The notes beneath the pieces are model-generated. The model searched no databases, was not told where the DNA came from, and saw only the letters and a list, made by a program, of their open reading frames with translations. Both the position numbers and the translations under genes were made by a program. This document shows, in pieces, positions 9,717-18,343 of a DNA stretch of 64,000 bases (position 1 is its first letter; each line of letters begins with the position of its first letter). Source of the DNA: Dactylis glomerata (taxonomy: Eukaryota > Streptophyta > Magnoliopsida > Poales > Poaceae); the NCBI GenBank assembly GCA_007115705.1, contig QXEO01000549.1, forward strand, positions 1,229,512-1,293,511, in the 5' to 3' direction.

Positions 9717-12700
9717 TCAGGAGTAAAAGGGGCGCAGTAGAGCTATGTTCCATGGCCTCTTGGTTTCTTCTCCGGACCTGTCCGCCTTATTCTTCTTGGG
9801 GTCCTGCGCATCTATAAGATAATAGGCATCATTGTGCAGAGCTCTGCTCACAATGAATGGCCCCTCCCATGGAGGAGTTAACTTATGCCGGCCTTCTGTT
9901 CCTTGCTTTAGCCGGAGTACTAGATCTCCCTCTTGAAATCTCCTTGGATTTACCTTCTGCGCATGATAGCGTCTGAGGTTCTGCTGATATACTGCTGTTC
10001 TTGACAGAGTTATTTCCCTTGCTTCCTCTAGCAGATCAACATCATTTTCTCTGGCTTCTTTAGCCTCTTCCTCAGTATATAGCACTATTCTTGGTGCATC
10101 ATGTATTACATCTGTTGGAAGCACAGCTTCTGCTCCATACACCAGGAAAAAAGGTGTGTAGCCTGTTGATCTATTCGGAGTTGTTCTTAAACTCCACAGC
10201 ACTGCTGGCAGCTCATCTAGCCAACATCCCGGAGTTTTCTCCAGGGGCTCTATCAGCCGGGGTTTTATGCCGGATAACACTAGCCCATTCGATCTCTCTA
10301 CTTGGCCATTGGCACAAGGGTGGGCAACCGACGCAACGTCCAGCCGGATTCCCACCTCCTCACAAAATCTGGCAAATGGCCCTTGGGCAAAGTTTGACCC
10401 ATTGTCAGTGATGATGCTATGAGGAACACCATATCTCAAGATTATATCCTTTAAGAATTTCACTGCTGTGTGACCATCACACTTGCTTATGGGCTTCACT
10501 TCAATCCACTTGGTGAACTTGTCCACCATGACCAGGATATGGGTCATTTTCCCTCTGGCCGGCTTAAAAGCCCCGACCATATCCAGGCCCCAAACAGCAA
10601 AGGGCCAGGTTATTGGGATAGTTTTCAGGGCAGATGCCGGCTGATGAATCTGGTGGGCATATCTTTGACACCCATTACATTTCCGGACCAAGTTTTCTGC
10701 CTCTTGCAGTGCCGTTGGCCAATAAAAGCCATGCCGGAATACCTTTGCCACCAATGCCCTGGACGAAGCATGGTGACCACACTCCCCCTGGTGAATTTCC
10801 CGGAGCATCTCCAGACCCTCCGCAGATTCGACACATCTCTGCAATACTCCGGTGGTACTTCTCTTGTATATTTCTTTGTTGATGATGGTATACGCTTTGG
10901 ATCTCCTTATAACCCGGCGGGCCTCGGTTTCATCCGCCGGCACTTGACCATCCACCATGAAGTTCATGATAGGACGTGCCCATGAGGGCACTTCCCTGAC
11001 AGTGAACACTGCCTGATCTATTTCCATCATTTCGACCGACACATAATCGATCTCCATGGGCTGCGAAGTCCCCGGGACTGAAGAATCAGTCCCCGGGTAT
11101 GCCGGAGCAGTCCCCGGGTATACCGGCACAACCTCTTGGCACATTTTACCCTTGCCTTTAGCTTTGCTCCGGAATACTGTACTAACAGCATATGCCGGCC
11201 CAGTCCCCGGGACTGAGGAAACAGTCCCCGGGTTATCCGTCTTGGATCCGGCATCTATGTCCATTGGAACTGCTTCGTCTGGACCTGGCGGGACATAAAT
11301 GGAGGATGACTCCGGCGAGGGTTTGATCGATGGCTTCCTCAGATGCTCCAGCGAAATGCCGGGTGGGATTGAATCTCGGGAAGACCCCAGCTTGGATAAT
11401 GCATCGGCTGCATCGTTCTGAGCCCGGAGAACGTGCCGGAACTCACAACCTTCAAAATAACCACTTAACTGCTGCACTAGGAAACGGTATGATGCCATGT
11501 TAGCATCATGCGCGTCCCATATGCCGGAACACTGCTGAATCACTAAGTCAGAATCTCCGAAGCACATAATCCGGCGAATTCCTATGTCCTTAGACACCTT
11601 CAGGCCATGCACAAGTGCCTCATATTCCGCCACATTATTTGATGCTGCAAAGTGAATCTGCAGGACGTATCTCAGCTGGTCATTCTTTGGTGAACTGAGA
11701 ACTATGCCGGCACCCAAGCCATGGATTGTCTTGGACCCATCGAAATGCATCCTCCAATAATTGGCATCTGGCAATGGTGGCTCATACTGTATCTCGGCCC
11801 AGTCAATAAAGAAATCAGCCAAGACCTGGGACTTGATTGTATCCCTCTTATCGTACTGCGGTGTATATGGTGAAAGCTCTATTGCCCATTTTGCTATCCG
11901 GCCGCTGGCATCTTTGTTGCCTATAATTTCCGAGATAGGGGCCTCAGCCACTACCCGGATTGGATGCTCTTGGAAGTAATGCTTGAGCTTCTTAGCCGCC
12001 ATATAGACACCATAGGTCATCTTCTGATAGTGGGGGTAATTTTGCTTTGAGGTGGAGAGGACTTCACTCAGGTAATATACCGGCCGCTGCACGGTTTTGC
12101 CTCCTTCCTCTCGCTCTACTACCACCACAGTACTGACAACTCGGTTGGTTGCCGCTATATAGAGCAACATTGGCTCCCGGGGCATCGGAGAAGCTAATAC
12201 CGGCGCTGTTGACAACAACTGTTTCAATTCCTTGAAAGCTGCATCTGCTTGCGTTGTCCAGACAAATGTGTCGGACTTTTTCATCAACTGATATAACGGC
12301 AGGGCTTTCTCTCCCAGCCGGCTTATGAAACGGCTCAGGGATGCGAGGCACCCAGTGAACTTCTGTACTTCCCTCAAATCTGTCGGCGGCTTCATCCTTT
12401 CTATGGCACGAATCTTGCCGGGATTCACCTCAATACCCCGGCTGGAAACAAGGAAACCGAGCAACTTGCCCGCCGGCACACCAAAGGTGCACTTAGCCGG
12501 ATTCAACTTCATCCGGAATCTCCTCAGGTTCCCAAAGGTTTCCCGGAGATCATCTATGAGAGTCTTGCTCTCCTTGGTTTTTATGACGATATCATCGACA
12601 TATACCTGCACATTTTTATCTATCTGATCGTGCAAACACTTTTGCATACACCTTTGGTAAGTTGCGCCGGCATTTCTTAAACCGAACGGCATAGTGAGAT

Positions 12701-13202
12701 AGCAATAAGCCCCGTACGGGGTAATAAAGGATGTCTTTATTTGATCTGGCTCAAACAAGGGGATCTGGTGGAAACCAGAATAGGCGTCTACAAATGATAA
12801 CAGTTCACATCCGGCTGTGGAATCAATCACTTGATCGATCCGAGGCAGCGGGAATGGATCTTTAGGACATGCCTTGTTCAAGTTGGTGTAATCAACACAC
12901 ATCCGCCATACTTTCACTATGACGGGCTCATCTTTCTTCTTTTCCACCAAAACCGGATTAGACACCCAATCCGGATGAAGTACTTCCTTGATAAAGCCAG
13001 AGGCTAAGAGCCTGGCCACTTCCTCCCATATGGCTTTCCTTCTATCGCCGGCATTCCGCCGGAGCGGCTGCTTCACTGGCTTAGCATCGGGCCTCACATG
13101 CAATGCGTGCTCAGCCAGCTCCCTCGGCACACCTTGCAGGTCCGAAGTAGACCATGCAAAGATATCCCGATTCTCACGGAGGAAGCTGATGAGCTCGCTT
13201 TC
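9717..13202 (-). CDS. Element B pol: RT, RNase H, second RNase H, integrase
   Basis: Pol of a Tat-lineage gypsy element, open for 1161 codons after a TAG at 13203-13205 and in the same frame as protease and gag. The first Met is 13130, but translation more likely enters from upstream. Order: RT with the catalytic YVDD at about 12591-12602; gypsy RNase H; second RNase H with D-E-D-D residues (MHFDGS, NNVAEYEAL, FGDSDLV, NDAADALSK); PGT-rich linker (about 11060-11250); integrase with HHCC zinc module and DDE core. The stop at 9717 is 651 bp from the antisense gene's stop. Apart from the upstream TAG I see no break in pol. Substrates are the element's own RNA and cDNA. Confidence 0.93.
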   Translation of the reverse strand, partial: ESELISFLRENRDIFAWSTSDLQGVPRELAEHALHVRPDAKPVKQPLRRNAGDRRKAIWEEVARLLASGFIKEVLHPDWVSNPVLVEKKKDEPVIVKVWRMCVDYTNLNKACPKDPFPLPRIDQVIDSTAGCELLSFVDAYSGFHQIPLFEPDQIKTSFITPYGAYCYLTMPFGLRNAGATYQRCMQKCLHDQIDKNVQVYVDDIVIKTKESKTLIDDLRETFGNLRRFRMKLNPAKCTFGVPAGKLLGFLVSSRGIEVNPGKIRAIERMKPPTDLREVQKFTGCLASLSRFISRLGEKALPLYQLMKKSDTFVWTTQADAAFKELKQLLSTAPVLASPMPREPMLLYIAATNRVVSTVVVVEREEGGKTVQRPVYYLSEVLSTSKQNYPHYQKMTYGVYMAAKKLKHYFQEHPIRVVAEAPISEIIGNKDASGRIAKWAIELSPYTPQYDKRDTIKSQVLADFFIDWAEIQYEPPLPDANYWRMHFDGSKTIHGLGAGIVLSSPKNDQLRYVLQIHFAASNNVAEYEALVHGLKVSKDIGIRRIMCFGDSDLVIQQCSGIWDAHDANMASYRFLVQQLSGYFEGCEFRHVLRAQNDAADALSKLGSSRDSIPPGISLEHLRKPSIKPSPESSSIYVPPGPDEAVPMDIDAGSKTDNPGTVSSVPGTGPAYAVSTVFRSKAKGKGKMCQEVVPVYPGTAPAYPGTDSSVPGTSQPMEIDYVSVEMMEIDQAVFTVREVPSWARPIMNFMVDGQVPADETEARRVIRRSKAYTIINKEIYKRSTTGVLQRCVESAEGLEMLREIHQGECGHHASSRALVAKVFRHGFYWPTALQEAENLVRKCNGCQRYAHQIHQPASALKTIPITWPFAVWGLDMVGAFKPARGKMTHILVMVDKFTKWIEVKPISKCDGHTAVKFLKDIILRYGVPHSIITDNGSNFAQGPFARFCEEVGIRLDVASVAHPCANGQVERSNGLVLSGIKPRLIEPLEKTPGCWLDELPAVLWSLRTTPNRSTGYTPFFLVYGAEAVLPTDVIHDAPRIVLYTEEEAKEARENDVDLLEEAREITLSRTAVYQQNLRRYHAQKVNPRRFQEGDLVLRLKQGTEGRHKLTPPWEGPFIVSRALHNDAYYLIDAQDPKKNKADRSGEETKRPWNIALLRPFYS

Positions 13203-14642
13203 CTATTTGGGATCCAAACTTGCCCCAACCAGGGCATGGCGCTCCGGGAAAGCTTCATCCAGCGGCACCTTTTTGACTTCCTTGCCTACTTGAAAAGAAG
13301 CACTGCCGCCGGGATTTGTCATGTCCGGCATATATTTGCCGGCCACGACCGTCTCAGCAATCTCCACTGCTCGCTTGAGCCTCTTCCTTTCCTCTGCAAT
13401 GATCAGAGTCTCGGCCAGATTGGATCCGGCGGTGGCACATGCCATCGAACGTTTGTAATCACCAATGATGGTGATCACTCCTTTGGGTCCCGGCATCTTC
13501 ATCTTCAGATACGCCACATGCGTAGAGGCCATGAATTTTGCCAGTGCCGGTCTACCCAGCAAAGCATGGTAGGGGCTCTCCAGATCAACCACCTCGAACA
13601 TGTTGTTTTCCACCCTGCAGTTATCCCGGCTGCCAAACATGACATCCATCCGGATCTTGCCCATCGGCGCACACGAAAGTCCCGGCACAATGCCGTGGAA
13701 CGTGGTCTTGCTTGGTTCCAGCATATTTTCCTTGATTCCCAGCTTCTCCATCGTATCCCGATACATGATGTTGATGCTGCTTCCATTATCAATGAGGACC
13801 TTGCTGAATCTCACGTTATTAGCCGGCCCGACGAATGTCGGATCCATCACCAGAGCATATCCGCCGGGATTTGGCATGATCCGGGGATGATCTGCCCTGT
13901 CCCAGCCAACAGCCTGGTCAGACCAGTACATCAGCTTTGGCACAGCCGACATAACGGCATTCACCTCCAGACTCCGGCGGTACAAGCTCTGCTTGTCTGT
14001 TCTCTCGGTCTCAAAGACCATATAGCTCTGATCATACTCCTTGTACTCATTCCGGCCCGCTCCTGGGCCTCCGGCGTTATATTCCGGATTATAGCTCTGG
14101 TCAACTTGATTTACGCCGGCATTTCCGGCGTTGCTCTGATTCCCAGGATTACTCGGCCTAGGTGGGACTGCAATTGTATTAGCACCTGTCAACGGCGATG
14201 GAGCTGCCGGGACAGAGGGTCTAGCCGGTCCCCAGGGACCTGCACGACCTGCTAATATGTCGTCCAGCCATGAACAGTTCCTTGTCAAATGGTTTGCCGG
14301 CTTTCCCGGCTGGAATGTGTGAAACACACAAGGCTTGTCCATGGCAAGACCCACAGTATACTTCGGCCACTGCTTCTTCTGGCCGGCGGCTCCGCCGGCA
14401 TTCTTGTTGGTCCAGACATTCTTCTTCTGGAACGGCTGTGCTTGCTGCTGCGGCTGCTGCTGATAGTTCTCATATCTCGGACGCTGGCTACTGCCGGCGC
14501 CCCCTTGCTCTTCCTCCACAGCTGCAACTTGTGCTGCTCCGTACCGATAATCCGGCCGCTCATCTCTCCTCTTATTCCGGTTATCCGGGCGATAGAACTG
14601 CCCTGATCTCCCGGCATTGCTGGTGTTCCCCTGGGTCTGCCC
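13203..14642 (-). CDS. Element B gag C-terminus and aspartic protease
   Basis: Same frame as gag upstream and pol downstream, bounded by TAG codons at 14643-14645 and 13203-13205. It contains a variant zinc knuckle C-x2-H-x9-H-x4-C (CVFHTF ... HLTRNC, about 14280-14345), the type seen in Tat Gag proteins. The retropepsin follows, with its active-site motif VLIDNGSSINIMY (about 13760-13800) and a later LLGRPAL. The protease would cut the polyprotein. The C-terminal TAG is also present in element D at the same place (see findings). D's Gag differs here by frameshifts. Confidence 0.88.
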   Translation of the reverse strand, partial: GQTQGNTSNAGRSGQFYRPDNRNKRRDERPDYRYGAAQVAAVEEEQGGAGSSQRPRYENYQQQPQQQAQPFQKKNVWTNKNAGGAAGQKKQWPKYTVGLAMDKPCVFHTFQPGKPANHLTRNCSWLDDILAGRAGPWGPARPSVPAAPSPLTGANTIAVPPRPSNPGNQSNAGNAGVNQVDQSYNPEYNAGGPGAGRNEYKEYDQSYMVFETERTDKQSLYRRSLEVNAVMSAVPKLMYWSDQAVGWDRADHPRIMPNPGGYALVMDPTFVGPANNVRFSKVLIDNGSSINIMYRDTMEKLGIKENMLEPSKTTFHGIVPGLSCAPMGKIRMDVMFGSRDNCRVENNMFEVVDLESPYHALLGRPALAKFMASTHVAYLKMKMPGPKGVITIIGDYKRSMACATAGSNLAETLIIAEERKRLKRAVEIAETVVAGKYMPDMTNPGGSASFQVGKEVKKVPLDEAFPERHALVGASLDPK

Positions 14643-16700
14643 CTATCCTTGTGAATCGAGACTGGGCTGCTTGGGATCTCCCAGAGCATAACTATCAGCG
14701 ATCTTGATTGTTTCGGCCAGCGTGGCCGGCATTTGCCTCTGAAGCTTTTGCCACAGCATGGTGCCATGCTGGCACCCATGAGCGAACCACATGATGGCCT
14801 GCTGCTCATTGATTCCTTTGCAGGAATTGCGCAACGTGCACCACCTGGTCAGATAGTCACGGTCAGTCTCATTCACTCCTTGCCGGCAGTTAGCCAGCTG
14901 CTGCGGACGGTTGGGCCTCTTGTATGTACTGGTAAAGTTCGACACAAACTGCTCTTCGAAATCAATCCAGCCGTTGATACTCCCGGCCGGCAAATTATTC
15001 AGCCATATCCTGGCTGGACCTTCCAACATCTGCGGCACATATCGTACCGCCCATCTGAGGTTTCCTCCGGCGATGTTCACCGCTGTGGAGTAATCCTCCA
15101 ACCAATCTTCCGGCTTCGTACTGCCATTATATGTCCTCGCGCCACGCGCGAGCTGGAAGTAGTAAGGCACCGGCTCCCCCATAATCCGGGGTCCGAAACA
15201 CATAGGGCCCGGAGCTCCTTGTCTCTCCACCAACTCTGATTGGTGGAGCTTGTCCAGCTTGAAACGTGCATCATTGGCTTCCAAGGACCGAGGTCCAAGC
15301 CGGGATGCTATTGGGCCTGCGATCATCTGCTGCTGCTGCTCCGGCTGATGCTGCTCACTAAGCCGGCCTTGCTGATGCTGCTGCTGATATCCCGCCCTGG
15401 CAAGGGCGGAATTGCCGTCATCCTCTCGATGTCCCGGATGGCCTGCACCCTGCTGCTGCGCTGCACCTCCGGCGCCCTGTTGCTGACGCCGGACTGCACT
15501 GTTACTCCGGCCACCACCGGCCGCTGCTGCTTCATGCCCGGCCGGCATACTCTGGCCGGGCTTCTTGCTGCCGACATACTTGTCAGCTTGGCCGACATTC
15601 TTCTGCACCACCGCCTGCTTTCCGGCGGCAGCCGGATCGTACACCTGGATCTGCTTGTCCCGGCGGCCAGAGGTCACACTTCCGGCACGCCGGGCGCTAG
15701 GATGCGGGGACGAGGCTTGGCCCCTCGACCTCGCGCCGGCACCTCCTGCCGACACAATGAACTGGGATGCCCCGGCACCTGGGTTTGCCTTCTTAAAGGC
15801 CTCCTGCTGCTTTGTAGCTTCAGACAAAAGTTGGTTAAGCCGGGCTTGCTGCTCACGCAGTGCTTCGCCGGATAAACAAGATAAATCCTTAGCTACCTCG
15901 GCCGCAGCTCTAAGGTTCTTTACTGGCGAACTATAGACTACCTTAGGCACAGTACTAGTTGCAGTATGACTCTTATCTCTAGCATCTTTTCCTATCTCAG
16001 CATTAAGATTTCTGCCTCTAGTTCTAACCTCTTCTATCCGGCTAGGCCGCATTACTACAGGAGTAAAACCATGGGCTGCCTCATACTCACGGAGTTGCCG
16101 GTTAAACCGTTCGCGCTCCTGGTTCATGGCCAGGGCCTCGTCGACGAGGGCCTGACGAGATCCCTCCAGGACCTCCCTTGCCTGCTCCAGATCAACGCCG
16201 GATCGCACCGGCTCGAGAAGCCGGTCGATGATGGGAAGAAGAACCTCGCCCCTAGCCGGCACACCGGAAGTGCCGGCCAGGTTCTCCGCACGCTCCAACG
16301 GAGGACGCGCCGACCTCTTGACCTTCGGCGGCTCCGGAGGAGAAGCTCCGACCGCTGCTGCTTTGCCGGCATCTTCCGCCGGCGGCACGGATGTGCCGGC
16401 CATCATCACCTCAGCCGACTCTACTGAGCGAGCGCTACGCCCAGCGTGAGCCAGCCGATGTGACGGAGGATCCGACGCCACCAGCACCTCCTTCCTGCAA
16501 ATTCTCTCAGTCCCCACGTACACCTCGTGGGAACCGAAAGACATAATCCGGCCATCCCTGGGGAACGGCCGGCCACCGAGACAACCGGCGTTGTCACTGA
16601 CGAAACTGAGCGAACCTAGCCTCTGGACGAGGCCAGAGACCACGCGCACTCCCGAAGCTGCTATCACAGACCCCGTCCGAATGAACACTCCGCCCAGCAT
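14643..16700 (-). CDS. Element B gag (capsid), ending at a premature TAG
   Basis: N-terminal Ala/Pro-rich region (about 16100-16500), a coiled-coil-like stretch (AKDLSCLSGEALREQQARL, about 15800-15900), a Gln-rich segment (about 15310-15480), then the retrotransposon Gag core (PYYFQLARGARTYNGSTKPEDW ... FEEQFVSNFTSTY ... ETDRDYLTRW, about 14780-15190). The start is uncertain: the frame is open back into the LTR with an ATG at 16760, and I prefer the ATG at 16700, which D also has (51133). The TAG at 14643-14645 sits where the ancestral codon was probably CAG; D has CAG there and a different stop two codons earlier. That makes it a private mutation rather than a normal Gag end. Confidence 0.82.
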   Translation of the reverse strand: MLGGVFIRTGSVIAASGVRVVSGLVQRLGSLSFVSDNAGCLGGRPFPRDGRIMSFGSHEVYVGTERICRKEVLVASDPPSHRLAHAGRSARSVESAEVMMAGTSVPPAEDAGKAAAVGASPPEPPKVKRSARPPLERAENLAGTSGVPARGEVLLPIIDRLLEPVRSGVDLEQAREVLEGSRQALVDEALAMNQERERFNRQLREYEAAHGFTPVVMRPSRIEEVRTRGRNLNAEIGKDARDKSHTATSTVPKVVYSSPVKNLRAAAEVAKDLSCLSGEALREQQARLNQLLSEATKQQEAFKKANPGAGASQFIVSAGGAGARSRGQASSPHPSARRAGSVTSGRRDKQIQVYDPAAAGKQAVVQKNVGQADKYVGSKKPGQSMPAGHEAAAAGGGRSNSAVRRQQQGAGGAAQQQGAGHPGHREDDGNSALARAGYQQQHQQGRLSEQHQPEQQQQMIAGPIASRLGPRSLEANDARFKLDKLHQSELVERQGAPGPMCFGPRIMGEPVPYYFQLARGARTYNGSTKPEDWLEDYSTAVNIAGGNLRWAVRYVPQMLEGPARIWLNNLPAGSINGWIDFEEQFVSNFTSTYKRPNRPQQLANCRQGVNETDRDYLTRWCTLRNSCKGINEQQAIMWFAHGCQHGTMLWQKLQRQMPATLAETIKIADSYALGDPKQPSLDSQG

Positions 16701-16711
16701 ATCGATCTGAT

Positions 16712-16729
16712 GCCCCACGGTGGGCGCCA
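16712..16729 (-). other. Primer-binding site of element B
   Basis: On the minus strand TGGCGCCCACCGTGGGGC starts two bases after the 5' LTR end. It is identical in D (51142-51159). It begins with the TGG expected for pairing to a tRNA CCA end. I do not assign the tRNA. Confidence 0.85.
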
Positions 16730-16731
16730 AA

Positions 16732-17730
16732 TGTCGTCGTGGTGAAACAACATATGCCATAGGATGGCTTAAATGGGGGCCGACTAGATGCTGGAGGATT
16801 CGGGAGAGGGGAACGAGCTAAAGAGCACGACAGAAAGAGACACTGATCTACCCAGGTTCGGGGCTCTCGTAAGGAGATAACACCCCTACTCCTGCTCTAC
16901 TGATTGTATATATGGATCGATGTAGTACACCACAATGGTGCTTCCAAGCTCTCTGCTAGAGAAGGAAGATGAACTGGTAAGTGTAAGAGTACAGAGTGAC
17001 CAACCAACAACTATCAGCCAACGTTCAACCAGCTACCCACCTTCCAACGTCTCACCCTTTACCAGGGCTCCCTATGCCACCTTATATAGTGGTGGCCAGG
17101 GTTACAACGGTCATACAAGACCACAAGACAAGGGCTACACTCCAAACAGGAGCTGGTGGCGATGGCAGAGACCCTTGACTTCGCCCCTGATTGCTCTCGA
17201 TGGGACGCCATATCCCTGTACCTTGTACCTCTTGAACTATGGCCTTACCTCCGTGCGGTAAGCTCGTACTTGTGCACAGTGAGGGTAGGTAACCTCCACT
17301 GTGCACCCTGCCATCTTACTCTGCTACCATGCTTGGATGTTTTCTTCCTTGATTGTAGGGATGTGACACCTTGGTTGACTTAAGCATCCCGGATATGACC
17401 GTTGGCCATACCCAGGACTTATATGCCGGACCAACGACCTACGAGGGTCGGGTAATCCGGCCTCCCCTGCTCCTGCACAACACACCAAATAGTTAGGCCG
17501 GCATATCTGAGTATATGCCGGCACACATATATCAGTATTCCGGCTATGCCGGCATATCCAGACACCAGCCGGGATACACATATATCAGTATTCCGGCTAT
17601 GCACATATGCCGGCCTGGCCGATGGTCTTATATTCCGGCCAGGCCCTTCCTTGATAACCCGGCATAAAGTCAATCATAGACCTTGTGTCTCTCTAGTCTC
17701 TTGACCCTACCGGGGGTCATCCCCCCGACA
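16732..17730 (-). repeat. Element B 5' LTR
   Basis: 999 bp, paired with 2703-3701 and differing at one base by eye. Its TATA box (minus) is at 17082-17088. It would drive the genomic RNA leftward through gag and pol. Confidence 0.96.
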
Positions 17731-17735
17731 GCCGG
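17731..17735. repeat. Target-site duplication of element B, right copy (GCCGG)
   Basis: Matches 2698-2702. From here the sequence continues element A exactly as B's own sequence continues past its pol stop. Confidence 0.95.
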
Positions 17736-18343
17736 CGTGTTGTGCCGGCACAAGACTAATGAATGAAATACCGGCATCCCGAAGAAGCCGGGTAACTAGC
17801 TCCGAGGTATGTTTGTTGTTTATTTACAGTTTTTTGTTATATGCCGGCTGGCTTTATTTGAATGTTTCCTATGTCGGCCTAGTAATGTGTCGGCACCAAA
17901 GGCCACTCTTCGACTCAGCTGCTGTCCGAAACCCGGCTTCATGGCTAGCAAGAGTAGATGCCGGAGATTGTCTACACATGGAAAACGGCTAAGGAAATAC
18001 AAAGCAAGCGAACCGACATTTTCGTTAAAGCTAAAGTTAAAATTTAAAGTGTCGGATGATTTGAAGTCTAAGTCTCAAAGTTAAAGTACTGTATGTTCGA
18101 GGAAGCAACCTTGAGACTCATACGTCGAAAGCCAATTAAGGTAGACAAGTAGCCAAGGTTGTGAAATTGAGGAAACAGGAAAACAACTCGGTGACTTAGC
18201 CAAAAGATGATCCGGCATTAGTAACAAGCAAACCAAGATAAAACTTGTTCAGGAAGCAAACCTAAGGAAATTAAATGTGTATATTACATCTGCACCCGGC
18301 ATACCGGGGATCTGATAAAACTTAAAGTTTTTATGCTCCAAAG
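17731..18343. other. Non-coding gap between pol and the antisense gene of element A
   Basis: Equivalent of 9066-9690 in B. It holds CCGGCATA motifs at the left end and AT-rich sequence to the right, with AATATA (minus) at 18280-18285 where B has AATAAA. No supported gene. Confidence 0.7.

Larger units (their letters stand above)
2703..17730 (-). mobile_element. Element B: complete Tat-lineage Ty3/gypsy retrotransposon with antisense gene, 15,028 bp
   Basis: Full-length element on the minus strand. In its own sense direction the order is: 5' LTR (16732-17730), primer-binding site, gag, protease, RT, RNase H, second RNase H, integrase (to 9717), an antisense spliced gene (4749-9065, plus strand), and 3' LTR (2703-3701). 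Both LTRs are 999 bp, begin TGTCGGGG and end CGACGACA in the sense direction, and show one difference by eye (G at 3210, A at 17239). Flanking GCCGG duplications prove a single insertion into A. The near-identical LTRs mean it is very young. The sense frame carries two TAG codons (13203-13205, 14643-14645), while the antisense gene is open. Confidence 0.96.

Noticed and set aside
13098..14255. 385-codon plus-strand ORF opposite B gag-protease
   Set aside because: It is a shadow of the minus-strand frame: the composition is that of a reversed coding strand, it has no known domain, and the minus frame carries clear protease and zinc-knuckle motifs.
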